A stretch of 64,000 bases of DNA from an uncultured Candidatus Nitrosopumilus sp. (GCA_951812645.1 CATOSM010000001.1:599560-663559), one strand, 5' to 3'. Numbered from the stretch's first letter, positions 52,775 through 60,946 are shown. Made by a program: numbers and translations. The notes: generated from the sequence alone by a model not told the origin.

Positions 52775-53854
52775 TCATTCACCAAAGTGTTCCTTGCAAT
52801 AATCCAGAAAATCTTTTGGAGGGAATTTTTCAGATTTTGGCCCTATGCGGACATATGATTCCTGATTTGCATCATGAACAAAAATTGCTTTGTTAGATAC
52901 AGGGACTTCAATAACGCAGATTTTTTTATCGTTGATGCTATGCAGTGAAACGGCTAGTTTTGTTTCGAATGTTCTGTTTTGGAGATAGTCTTGGATGGAT
53001 TGCCAAAGTGTTCTTTCAAATTTATCATCATTGCAGTTTTCAAGCAATTTGTAATCGTTTGATAGTCCGATGATCTCCCCATTATCACGAATTCCAAGGA
53101 ACAGTGTACCGCCTGAACTGTTGGCCATGGCAGAAATGGTGACTGAGATTTCTTTTGCTACCTCTTTGTTTGTGACTAACTTTCCATCTCCTTTTTCCAA
53201 CCGTGCCAAATCAGCCCTGAAGGTAGATTTGAATTCGCTTGTTTGGTCTTCACTTTCAGGAATAGTGATTTTAGGTGTTTGTATTGAACCGGGGTTTTCT
53301 GAATGGGGAGACTCTGGAACATCTCCAGTTAGAATTTTTTTGACTCTTCCAGTTTTTCCGCTATCTAGCTTGACAAGAGTTCCATGCGGATGGATTTCAG
53401 AACCTGTCAGTATTTCAGAAATTTTTCCATCAAATTGGGCAATGGAAGATCCAGATCCCTCTTCAATGCGAACATATGTTCCAATCTTTAATTGACTTCG
53501 CGGGATATTCTCAAGAAAGTAAAGAAATACATTTGTGATTTTTTTATGGAATCTCGGACTCTGTTTTTTTAATGATGCGCTTTGTTCCGTGCCTTTTTCC
53601 TTAATTTTCAATGACTTTTCTTTGACTGATTTTAAATATTCCTGGGATTTTAAAAGTTCGGTTCCAGTGTTTGCAACTTTATTTATTTTTTCTAGGGATT
53701 CTTTCCCTGCCTGTTTTCCATGCCTTAGAGTTTCAGAACAACTTTTTGATAAACCGCTGAAAATTTCCCCTTGTTTTTCACGAATTGTTTTTTTAATATT
53801 TCTCGATTTTTTATTTTTGGCCATTACAATCTCGTGTATGTTTCTATAAATCAC
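52775..53854 (-). CDS. AlbA_2 (Schlafen AAA-4 type) domain protein
   Basis: 359 residues. Residues 1-110 are lysine-rich and helical. Residues 115-175 form a small SH3-like beta domain (LKIGTYVRIEEGSGSSIAQF, TLVKLDSGKTGRVKKIL). Residues 205-355 are an AlbA_2 domain: SEFKSTF-type entry, VAKEISVTISAMANSSGGTL, FLGIRDNGEIIGL and YVRIGPKSEKFPPKDF. Such domains occur in putative DNA-binding regulators and in defence-related Schlafen-like proteins. A start at 53824 (MAKNKKSRN) is equally likely. Downstream lies the dead RNase J-like gene. Confidence 0.75.
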   Translation of the reverse strand: MIYRNIHEIVMAKNKKSRNIKKTIREKQGEIFSGLSKSCSETLRHGKQAGKESLEKINKVANTGTELLKSQEYLKSVKEKSLKIKEKGTEQSASLKKQSPRFHKKITNVFLYFLENIPRSQLKIGTYVRIEEGSGSSIAQFDGKISEILTGSEIHPHGTLVKLDSGKTGRVKKILTGDVPESPHSENPGSIQTPKITIPESEDQTSEFKSTFRADLARLEKGDGKLVTNKEVAKEISVTISAMANSSGGTLFLGIRDNGEIIGLSNDYKLLENCNDDKFERTLWQSIQDYLQNRTFETKLAVSLHSINDKKICVIEVPVSNKAIFVHDANQESYVRIGPKSEKFPPKDFLDYCKEHFGE

Positions 53855-54304
53855 TTATTTTAACATCCCCATTTCATTACTATGATTGCCCCATTAAAGA
53901 TTCTATTGTGTGCATACATTTTGTTTGGCTCCTGTAAGCGTGCCGTGTTAATAGACATGGATTCCTTATCAAACCATTCTTCTTATAAGTACATTTTACG
54001 ATTCATCTCGATTTAAATCCAAGATAGGACATGTGTCTATTTGACAAGATGACAGCATATGAAAAAGCACATGATAAAATTTCTAAAATTATGAGCGGTG
54101 ACAGAGACAAAAATGGGTCTTAGAGGGATTGTTCATAAAGAACGACGTGATAAAAAAGACCGACGTTGCAAGACAGAGACAAAAATGGGTCTTAGAGGGA
54201 TTGTTCATTGAGACAATAGGAGATCAGATGTGAGTTACATGTTATTTAGATCCCGTAATCTATGAAAAGTGAATAAGAATTAATCAAGTGGAAGAACATC
54301 ATGG
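53855..54304. other. Gap with direct repeats and tiny ORFs
   Basis: Between the AlbA_2 gene and IS copy E. It contains the two 37-base repeats listed next. A 30-codon frame (54031-54123, MCLFDKMTAYEKAHDKISKI) and a 37-codon GTG frame (54098-54211) containing the repeat peptide are both weak gene candidates. No other signal seen. Confidence 0.4.
54100..54208. repeat. Two 37-base direct repeats, 35 bases apart
   Basis: GACAGAGACAAAAATGGGTC...GATTGTTCAT occurs at 54100-54136 and 54172-54208 without a mismatch. The 72-base period equals 24 codons, and in one frame both repeats encode TETKMGLRGIVH. No third copy exists on either side. Confidence 0.8.
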
Positions 54305-55180
54305 AACTTATCCTAAAACCCTCCAATACATCATGACGCATGCCAGATACACAAACCCGAGACAGTCATCACAGTTCCCTTCGTATCTGACTGCCGTCCC
54401 GTGAAGTCCTCATTTGAGCCAGGCAAAGAACCGTTCTACGACAAAACCTGCCTTGCCATGATGCTTTTGATTCCTGTTTTATGCAATGTCCTTTGAATTG
54501 TTCCCGTATGTAATGCAACGGTCAATCCCATGGCATCTCAGATAGTTTCTGACGTATGCCGCAACGTATCCCCTGTCGGCATACGCTGAGATGATCTGCC
54601 GTATCAAACCGTCATCTACAAGTTCTGAGATGTCTTCTGACACATCGATGAATTTTGTACTGTCATGGACATTTGCAGGGCTGGCCCTGATTGGGATTGG
54701 CAGTCCTGTCCCGTCTACTGCAACGTGTATTTTTGTGCCCAGGATCTTCCTGAACCCGTCATATCCTATTTTGTCCCCCCTTTTTTGGCGGCAATTGATG
54801 ATGAATCAATCGATATTTTTTGCAGGTTGATTTTTCCCGGCCTGTGTGCGGATTTGATCAGTTCTGATAGAATCCTTTTCCATATTCCCTTTTGCTGCAG
54901 CTCTAAGAATCTCAGATGCGCAGTGGACTTTGAACCGTATCTGTCTGGCATGTCTGCCCACCTGCAGCCGGTTGTTAGGACAAACGATATTCAGTTGGTT
55001 GTGTTTCTGCCATTGCATCCTGGCCTTCCAGTTTTTGCAGGCTTTGGCAGATGTGATGCAACTGTGTTCCATTGAACATCTGACATTTCTTTGTGAACCA
55101 TGAAGGATGCATCAGCAGAGCCATTCTTGGATCCCGATTGTCATGAATTATTTACAAAATGATCGGTTTTAGGATGAGTT
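54305..55180 (-). mobile_element. IS5-family element, copy E (degenerate)
   Basis: 876 bases in minus orientation between AACTTATCCTAAAACC and GGTTTTAGGATGAGTT. ORF 1 carries HLPKPAKTGRPGCNGRN, a stop, then GCRWADMPDRYGSKSTAHLR and IDSSSIAAKKGGTK. After the A6G6 run, ORF 2 gives GYDGFRKILGTKIHVAVDGT with the second catalytic Asp and VERFFAWLK, but contains at least two stops. Inactive, yet it shows the architecture most clearly among the A-type copies. Confidence 0.82.
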
Positions 55181-55186
55181 GACACT

Positions 55187-55810
55187 TTAATTTGATTTTA
55201 ATTCAAAAATATTATTTAATGCAGTAAGGACCAAGTTATCAAGAAATTTAGAAAGTTTACCGAAACATTCATTTTCTTCACCACCATGAAAAAATTCATT
55301 TCTAATTGAATAAACGCACAACATTGAATATTTCCAAACTTCAGAATGATTATCATCTTTAATCCCTTTTTTCAGTTTAGTTGAATAATTTTTAGTTTTT
55401 TTCCTATTAAAATGATCTTTTTTATATAACTTTTTAAAAAAATCCATACTACTTTGTATGTGTTGAGATGATTCTGGAAATTTAGAAAAACGGATTGCAA
55501 ACTTTTCTATAGATTTACGTTCTAAATCACCATCATCTGATTTATATGAATAAATCTGATTAAATGAAATCCATTTATAAAAAAAACTTTCTCTTTCATT
55601 GGATGTATTAGTTGTAAGTAAATTTAATATGTTGTCAATGTATTCCTTATCTTTATGATTTTTTATTTTATTGTATATGTTTTCAATAGAATGAACATCC
55701 TTTTCCGAAAATGAAATTGGGCGACTGAGAATTTTACGTGAAGTAATAAATAACTTTGAAACTGTTAGTTCATGTCCAGCAGGAAGATCTACAGGCTCAA
55801 TCCATTCCAT
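55187..55810 (-). CDS. HEPN-like protein (Apea type), C-terminal half of a two-gene unit
   Basis: 207 residues, helical, AT-rich. Near residue 170, YSIRNEFFHGGEENE contains the R-x4-H motif of HEPN RNases in the Apea-like form (R-N-x-x-x-H-G). Homologous whole proteins usually have an N-terminal beta-rich region joined to such a domain; that region is encoded by the preceding overlapping ORF. HEPN proteins act as RNases in toxin-antitoxin and phage-defence systems. Start ATG 55810 lies inside the previous gene. Confidence 0.6.
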   Translation of the reverse strand: MEWIEPVDLPAGHELTVSKLFITSRKILSRPISFSEKDVHSIENIYNKIKNHKDKEYIDNILNLLTTNTSNERESFFYKWISFNQIYSYKSDDGDLERKSIEKFAIRFSKFPESSQHIQSSMDFFKKLYKKDHFNRKKTKNYSTKLKKGIKDDNHSEVWKYSMLCVYSIRNEFFHGGEENECFGKLSKFLDNLVLTALNNIFELKSN

Positions 55811-56106
55811 TTAACTTCCAAACTCAATCCCTTCAATAGAATAATTCTTTTGAAATTCTCAAATTCCTTTTGTTTTATTTGTTCAGCCTTTGTTTCTGCA
55901 CTATTTACGCTATTATCATAATTAGAAAATTGGAACAAAAAATAACCAGCCATTTTTTCTTTTGCAGGTTCTAGAAAAACTGTACATTTATCTAATTTTA
56001 TTTCATAAGATTTATCAATTACTGCATGAGTAACATCATCTTTCCATGCCTTTGCAATAAATGAAACTTTCCATGTTTGTAGATTTGATTCACTCACATA
56101 GATCAT
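55789..56106 (-). CDS. Hypothetical protein upstream of the HEPN gene
   Basis: 105 residues, mainly strand and then a charged helix (ETKAEQIKQKEFENFKRIIL). It overlaps the HEPN ORF by 22 bases in another frame. It is either a coupled small partner or the N-terminal half of one protein broken by a frameshift, the join falling at GLSLEVK / WIEPVDLPAG. No motif by itself. Confidence 0.5.
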   Translation of the reverse strand: MIYVSESNLQTWKVSFIAKAWKDDVTHAVIDKSYEIKLDKCTVFLEPAKEKMAGYFLFQFSNYDNSVNSAETKAEQIKQKEFENFKRIILLKGLSLEVKWNGLSL

Positions 56107-56310
56107 CAGCAGATGGGAAAGTAACCTGATTTAAATCAGAAACTATCAGGCGTCTCATCTAATTGTTCAGGCAGAAAAAGCCTGATGGATGTGTGTCGTT
56201 CCATCAAGGCATGCATTGGGCTTCATTTGATACCTTGACACACTAGGGTGTAAAGCCATCACAGGTATTTGAGATGGTCGCCAAAATAATGCATCTCCTA
56301 CAGGTTCATG

Positions 56311-56528
56311 GTTGAGAAAAACAATGCAGATTCAGATGGAGACGGCATTGGACAACACGATATCCTCATTACAAGATCCAAGTGTGTTTGAAAATCCAGT
56401 AACAGTTGCAATTGACAAGCATCTCATACCAAGATATGAAAAGACCCAGATGAGTTTTTGATAAAATCAATGGCCAAAAAAGGTACAACTCATTTTGGGA
56501 GTTATTGTACGATTAGCGTAACTGAATA
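56311..56528 (+). pseudogene. ISH3-like transposase fragment
   Basis: The frame reads ALDNTISSLQDPSVFENPVT, VAIDKHLIPRYEKTQ and, after a frame change near 56450, FLIKSMAKKGTTHFGSYCTI. The IDKHxIPRY and KKGTTHFxSY segments are typical of archaeal ISH3/IS1634-type transposases. It is cut at 56528 by IS copy F, with only a few codons continuing after 57404. The 200 bases before it (56107-56310) contain nothing recognisable. Confidence 0.6.
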
Positions 56529-56534
56529 TTCAAC

Positions 56535-56981
56535 TTATCTTAAAACCCTGCAATGCATCAAAAATGACGTAATGCTAACCAGCCCGGGATAATTTCCCGC
56601 GTTTCTTTCATGTCTTGTTATGTGAAATCCGTTTTTCAGCCAGGCAAAGAACCGTTCCGCTACAAACCTTGTCCTGTTGTAACTGTCCTTGCCTGCACCA
56701 TCATCTGCCGTCTTGCTGTTTTTTCTAAAAGGAATGCACGGAATGATGTCTCTTGATCTTACATAACTGCGGATTGGTTTTGAATCGTATCCCCTGTCTG
56801 CATAGACTGAAACCATTTGTTCCATCATGGAATCATCTGCAAAATCCGAAATTGATTCCATCACATCTGCAAATTTTGTACTGTCGTGAATGCTTGCAGA
56901 GATCATTACAATTGATATCGGCAAACAGGTACCACCTACTGCAACATGTAATTTCGTGGCTGAAATCCTCTTGAATTCGTC
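56535..56981 (-). CDS. IS copy F transposase, second ORF (reached by -1 frameshift)
   Basis: The C-terminal transposase half. The frame entered after the A6G4 run reads SIRYDEFKRISATKLHVAVG, then GGTCLPISIVMISASIHDST, VSVYADRGYDSKPIRSYVRS and RFVAERFFAWLKNGFH with the ERFFAWLK glutamate box. An independent ATG exists only at 56924. The position of the second catalytic Asp (VDG in copy E) is Gly here, so the enzyme may be inactive. The start given (56981) is an approximate frame entry, not a start codon. Confidence 0.65.
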   Translation of the reverse strand, partial: DEFKRISATKLHVAVGGTCLPISIVMISASIHDSTKFADVMESISDFADDSMMEQMVSVYADRGYDSKPIRSYVRSRDIIPCIPFRKNSKTADDGAGKDSYNRTRFVAERFFAWLKNGFHITRHERNAGNYPGLVSITSFLMHCRVLR

Positions 56982-56986
56982 ATATC

Positions 56987-57322
56987 TTATAGAATCACCC
57001 CTTTTTTGGAGGGAACTGACGATGAATCAACTGATGTTTTTTCCAGGCTAATCCTGCCCGATTTATGTGCGGATTTGATTGCACATCCCAAAATCTTTTT
57101 CCATATGCCAAACTCCTGCCGTTTTCTTAGCCTTGGATTGGCAGTTAAACCATCACCGCATGTTTTTGGCATCTCACCCCATCCGCATCCGGAAACCAGC
57201 AGGCAGATGATTCCATTTAAAACCATTCGGTCATTGCTTCTTGGACGTCCTGTAGCGGCAGGTTTTGGCAATAACGGTTCCATCATGTTCCGTTGTCTAT
57301 CTGTTATCTCGGTGAATTTCAT
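56987..57322 (-). CDS. IS copy F transposase, first ORF
   Basis: N-terminal half: MKFTEITDRQRNMMEPLLPK is the IS5-family start (the frame is open to 57367 but that part is unlikely). GRPRSNDRMVLNGIICLLVS is the helix-turn-helix region. It ends VDSSSVPSKKG with the first catalytic Asp, immediately before the slippery A6G4. The ribosome must slip back one base to add the second half. Confidence 0.72.
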   Translation of the reverse strand: MKFTEITDRQRNMMEPLLPKPAATGRPRSNDRMVLNGIICLLVSGCGWGEMPKTCGDGLTANPRLRKRQEFGIWKKILGCAIKSAHKSGRISLEKTSVDSSSVPSKKGVIL

Positions 57323-57420
57323 GTACAGTTTGGAAACTAACAGCTCATGGATCCAAATGATCCCCAAATATTGTCCAAAGGGTTAGTTTTAAGACGAGTT
57401 GAATATATGCCATTTCCGAC

Positions 57421-58110
57421 CTAACTTATTCCTAATTTGCCAGCTCTTTGTGCTCGAAATTTGGCTTTAAAGAAAAATGCCGCAATGATAGCTCCGACAA
57501 AAGGAGCAGTCAGATACAGCCACAGATTTTCAAGAGTTCCTGACAACAATGCAGGGGCCAATGCCCTAGCAGGATTCATAGAAGCGCCGGAAACAAAGGC
57601 TAAAAACAAGATGTCCAATCCAACAATTCCACCAATTGCAACCCCGCTAAACCCCCTCAAGCCTTTTGTATACACAACATAAAAAATAACCCCCATTAAC
57701 ATTGCGGATGCCAAAACTTCAACTGGAAAGATTACAAACGCGGAGAAATCGGGATTGGGGGCATTTGCTCCAAGGTTTGCCTTGTCTCCAATAAAAGTCA
57801 GGACAAAGAGAGAACCAAGTACGGCGCCGATAATTTCAGCTGCAAAATAATATGCGACTTGGATTTTTGTAATATGGCCTGTAACGTAATACCCAATAGT
57901 CACTGCAGGGTTAAAGTGAGCCAAGGAGACCTTTCCAAAAGAATACACGCCGATTAACAAAGCAACGAAGGGGGCTAAAGCTGCAAAGGGAACTCCCAAT
58001 TTGCCATCAAAGACTTTGGCATCATAAACTATAGAGCCTGTTGCAAAAACTACAAGAATAAAAGTCCCAATCAACTCTGCTGTAAAAATCTGTAAACTGG
58101 AATAGGCCAT
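57421..58110 (-). CDS. MIP-family aquaporin / aquaglyceroporin
   Basis: 229 residues, six membrane helices. Both pore motifs are present: LAHFNPAVTIGYY (NPA 1) and ASMNPARALAPALL (NPA 2 with following Arg). The start overlaps the arsC stop as TAATG. In some bacteria an aquaglyceroporin next to arsC lets arsenite leave the cell (AqpS), which the operon suggests here; water or glycerol transport is the alternative. Confidence 0.88.
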   Translation of the reverse strand: MAYSSLQIFTAELIGTFILVVFATGSIVYDAKVFDGKLGVPFAALAPFVALLIGVYSFGKVSLAHFNPAVTIGYYVTGHITKIQVAYYFAAEIIGAVLGSLFVLTFIGDKANLGANAPNPDFSAFVIFPVEVLASAMLMGVIFYVVYTKGLRGFSGVAIGGIVGLDILFLAFVSGASMNPARALAPALLSGTLENLWLYLTAPFVGAIIAAFFFKAKFRAQRAGKLGIS

Positions 58111-58517
58111 TAATCAGAGGCCTCAAGGGTTTTTATTAGATTCAAGACTTCGGATTTTATTTGATCACGAATCTTTCTGACTTCGTCAAGGGATTTTTCC
58201 TTGGGATCAGGGATATTCCAATCGAGGACGTCTTTAACAAACAGAGAAGGACATGACTCTCTATCCATGCATCCCATGTTTACAGTTACAGAAGAGTTTT
58301 CAACCATATGTTCGGATAATGATTTTGGCTCTTGATTTGACAAATCAATTCCCATTTCATCCATTACTTGTATTGCAAGCGGATTGAGTTGGGATGAAGG
58401 GGTTGTACCAGCACTACATACGTCAAATTTGTCAGAGGCAAATTTCCTAAAAAAAGCTTCGGCCATTTGGCTTCTACCGGCATTTTCTACGCACACAAAC
58501 AAGACATTTTGGGGCAT
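58110..58517 (-). CDS. arsC: Arsenate reductase ArsC, thioredoxin-coupled (LMW-PTP fold)
   Basis: 135 residues. The P-loop VCVENAGRSQMAEAFFRK carries the catalytic Cys 8 and Arg. NMGCMDRESCPSLFVK carries the two redox cysteines that form the disulfide cascade, and DWNIPDP the catalytic Asp. These are the marks of thioredoxin-linked arsenate reductases, not of plain phosphatases. It is the first gene of the unit with the aquaporin and is divergent from arsR. Confidence 0.9.
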   Translation of the reverse strand: MPQNVLFVCVENAGRSQMAEAFFRKFASDKFDVCSAGTTPSSQLNPLAIQVMDEMGIDLSNQEPKSLSEHMVENSSVTVNMGCMDRESCPSLFVKDVLDWNIPDPKEKSLDEVRKIRDQIKSEVLNLIKTLEASD

Positions 58518-58562
58518 ATGCCATATTCACATAAATATCGGTTTATATAAATTTAGGTTGAT
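58518..58562. promoter_or_regulatory. arsC/arsR divergent promoter region
   Basis: 45 bases separate the two starts. They contain TTTATATA (58542-58549) and an ATATT-n6-AATAT arrangement suited to an ArsR-type dimer. Overlapping promoters and a shared operator would allow arsenite-relieved repression of both sides. Confidence 0.5.
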
Positions 58563-58862
58563 ATGAACGGGGTCAGCCTGCTAAAATCCATATGCGATGA
58601 AACGCGTTTTGAAATTCTGGAACTGTTGCAAAGGAACAAGGAATTGTGCGTTAATGATTTTGTAGAAAAGTTGGAAAGAGATCAACCGCTAGTGTCACAT
58701 CATCTAAAGACGTTAAAAAAATGCGGAATAGTCAAATCAAGGGATGAGGGTAAAAAAGCAATGTACGCAATCACGGGCAAACAGCTGTCAGAATTGATAT
58801 CAAACATTACAAAAGCAAGCAAGAAAATTCCGGTCTTGTGTTCAGACGGCAGCTGCTGTTAG
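58563..58862 (+). CDS. arsR: ArsR-family transcription regulator
   Basis: 99 residues. The winged helix-turn-helix lies at 8-80 (CDETRFEILELLQRNKELCV, QPLVSHHLKTLKKCGIVKSR). Cys at the ELCVNDF position and the C-terminal CSDGSCC cluster are candidate arsenite-sensing ligands. It is divergent from arsC, consistent with regulation of arsC-aquaporin. It overlaps the next convergent gene by four bases. Confidence 0.88.
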   Translation: MNGVSLLKSICDETRFEILELLQRNKELCVNDFVEKLERDQPLVSHHLKTLKKCGIVKSRDEGKKAMYAITGKQLSELISNITKASKKIPVLCSDGSCC

Positions 58863-59161
58863 AATTTTTCGGTTCTTACTACGCCAACATCACTGACATA
58901 CAGGACGATTGCAAAATCTGCAAACAGCGTTCTTGATATTTCCTCCACAACATCTTGCAGTTTTTCCTCACGCATTATCACCTCGACTTTGACATTTTTT
59001 TCATTTTTCAGTCCCTGTCCGCGAATACCACGTGCGCCGTTTCCGTCAACCTCATAGGCGGTATATCCGGTAATCCCATGCTTGCTTAGAATTTCAACGA
59101 TATTTTTTTGTGCAAGGATTTCACAGGTGACTGTTAGCAATTTTACGTTATAGAGTTTCAT
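58859..59161 (-). CDS. PII-like signalling protein (SbtB type)
   Basis: 100 residues with the ferredoxin-like PII fold. KLYNVKLLTVTCEILAQKNI begins it, then a short T-loop region around YEVDGNGARGIRGQ, and DFAIVLYVSDVGVVRTEKF at the end. It has the reduced T-loop of SbtB and not the uridylylation site of GlnB, and lacks the C-terminal CGPxGC of cyanobacterial SbtB. Overlap with sbtA by four bases makes it the likely regulator of that transporter, perhaps binding adenine nucleotides. Confidence 0.8.
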   Translation of the reverse strand: MKLYNVKLLTVTCEILAQKNIVEILSKHGITGYTAYEVDGNGARGIRGQGLKNEKNVKVEVIMREEKLQDVVEEISRTLFADFAIVLYVSDVGVVRTEKF

Positions 59162-60243
59162 ATGAATCCCATCGTAATGTAGTTGAATAAGCCTATCGTT
59201 CCCTCTTCATCATGTAAAACAGTAGACAGTGCAAGCAGAATGGGCAATGTGATAATGATGTTAAAGGGGAATGTTATTCCCAAGGCGGATGTTATGTACA
59301 GGCTTGGTTTTGCCTGAGGTATGGCATAACGCAAAATTGCAGGTGCGGCAATAAATGAGGCACTGGCCATGAGCAATCCAAACATTACTGCACCTCCAAC
59401 ACTTAGACCAAGCAAAGTTGCGACTAAAACACCGATTACGCCATTGAATACAGGCATGATGATTGCAAAGGACACAAGAAAGACGCCCACTTTTTTGATA
59501 TCGCCAAGTCTTTGACCGGCAATTATTCCCATCTCAATCATGAAAATCACTATTGCCCCAGTAAACATATCGTCAAATACGATCCTGATTGATTCAAAAC
59601 CTTCCTCACCAATGACATACCCAATCACGATACTTCCAAGAAGAATTACAATTGCTTTTCCAGTAATAGACTCGTGCAAAACTTTTGAAAGCTTTGTCTT
59701 TGTTTGGTTTAAATCAGCATCAAGATCTGCAGAGTCGCCATCTGCGAAGGATTGCTTCCTTGCTTTGACCTGTTTTGATACTGCCATATTTGTCATAAAT
59801 ATCGCCATAATGAATGCAAGGGGCTCCAGGACTGCAAGAATCGCCGCAATGTATCCTTCCGAAGTGACGCCCTGATTTTTCAAAAACGACAAGCCAACGG
59901 AGAAATGAACTGCGCCTACAGCGCCGTATGTGGATGCTAGCGCGTACGAATCAAAGATGCTGAACTTGCCGAGCCTTCGTAAAATCTGGTAATGGTTCAA
60001 TGTGAACAGTAGGGACAGACCAATTGCGGCAAGCATTGGAATCAACATGTTTTCAAACCCCGTATTGCGCATCTCTATCCCACCATGAAGACCAATCGCA
60101 GCTAGGAGATAGATAGGTAGGAATTCAGAAATGGCCTCGGGGATTTTTAAATCGGATTTTATTCTGGCTGCGGCGATTCCAAATAGGAAGAAAAGGATTA
60201 TCGGAGTAAGTAGATTGGCTTGAATCAGTTGTAGTATGTCCAT
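59158..60243 (-). CDS. sbtA: Sodium-dependent bicarbonate transporter SbtA
   Basis: 361 residues, about ten membrane helices in two inverted halves with a charged cytoplasmic loop near 155-185 (KARKQSFADGDSADLD). IPEAISEFLPIYLLAAIGLH, GGIEM, and STYGAVGAVHFSVGLSFL match the SbtA/DUF897 family. It would import bicarbonate with sodium for the 3-hydroxypropionate/4-hydroxybutyrate cycle, which uses bicarbonate directly. It forms a two-gene unit with the PII-like gene, 46 bases downstream of phoU. Confidence 0.87.
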   Translation of the reverse strand: MDILQLIQANLLTPIILFFLFGIAAARIKSDLKIPEAISEFLPIYLLAAIGLHGGIEMRNTGFENMLIPMLAAIGLSLLFTLNHYQILRRLGKFSIFDSYALASTYGAVGAVHFSVGLSFLKNQGVTSEGYIAAILAVLEPLAFIMAIFMTNMAVSKQVKARKQSFADGDSADLDADLNQTKTKLSKVLHESITGKAIVILLGSIVIGYVIGEEGFESIRIVFDDMFTGAIVIFMIEMGIIAGQRLGDIKKVGVFLVSFAIIMPVFNGVIGVLVATLLGLSVGGAVMFGLLMASASFIAAPAILRYAIPQAKPSLYITSALGITFPFNIIITLPILLALSTVLHDEEGTIGLFNYITMGFI

Positions 60244-60289
60244 CTGAATATCTCAGAGGGTTTTTGCTAGAATAAAAACCAAGTAGAGG

Positions 60290-60946
60290 CTAATTCTTGG
60301 TGTGGGAGGCTATGCGCTCCTCACTAGGCCTATGTTTGCCTGTAACAATGTAGTTAATGGCATCACTCATGAATACCGCATGATCACCGATTCGTTCAAG
60401 ATACCTCAAAACCAGGGCCTCAGCCAAAGCACACTTGGTATCGTCAGATTCAATTAGTTTTGGCAAGCGCTCTTTGTAGATTCGATCAATGACCTTTTCA
60501 CCCTCACGGATCTTGATTGCTTTTCTTACATCAAGCTCAGCAAAAGACAGCACTGCTTCTCTGATCATATGTTTTACTTTTTTCGAAGATTCAACGAGAG
60601 AGGCGTTTTTACATTCGGAAACATCTCCGAATAAATCGCGAACCAGGGTTATATCATATGCGTATCGTCCAAACCTTGAAAAGGCATATGAGATTTCAGT
60701 TGAAGAGCGAATCAATCTAAAGTCATCAGCTACTGGTTGATATTTCAAGAGCATTTCAAAAGTCAAATCCTCAACTTCAAAGTATTTTTCTCTGATTGCG
60801 TCAGAAAGCTTCAAAACCTTGTCTTTGGTATTCACGCCGTCAATATAGGAATCTATTGCCAAAGAGATGGATTCTACAACCATATCGCCCATTTCGGCCA
60901 TTATGAAAGACAGCCTCTGAAGAGAGGCATCGATAAGACGAGTCAT
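60290..60946 (-). CDS. phoU: Phosphate uptake regulator PhoU
   Basis: 218 residues, two three-helix bundles. LSFIMAEMGDMVVESISLAI, AIREKYFEVEDLTFEMLLKY and ALVLRYLERIGDHAVFMSDA carry the repeated E-x-x-x-D metal-binding helices of the PhoU family. It modulates the Pst transporter. It begins directly after the pstB stop. Confidence 0.9.
   Translation of the reverse strand: MTRLIDASLQRLSFIMAEMGDMVVESISLAIDSYIDGVNTKDKVLKLSDAIREKYFEVEDLTFEMLLKYQPVADDFRLIRSSTEISYAFSRFGRYAYDITLVRDLFGDVSECKNASLVESSKKVKHMIREAVLSFAELDVRKAIKIREGEKVIDRIYKERLPKLIESDDTKCALAEALVLRYLERIGDHAVFMSDAINYIVTGKHRPSEERIASHTKN

Larger units (their letters stand above)
56529..57403 (-). mobile_element. IS5-family element, copy F (both ORFs intact)
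   Basis: 875 bases with inverted repeats starting TTCAACTTATCTTAAAACCC / TTCAACTCGTCTTAAAAC and flanked on both sides by TA, a likely target duplication. Unlike copies A, D and E its two ORFs are uninterrupted. It is a divergent relative rather than the same element. It lies inside the ISH3-like fragment. Confidence 0.82.

Noticed and set aside
54100-54208. Possible CRISPR mini-array
   Set aside because: Only two repeats, no cas genes, no palindromic repeat core, and the period is in frame with a coding repeat.
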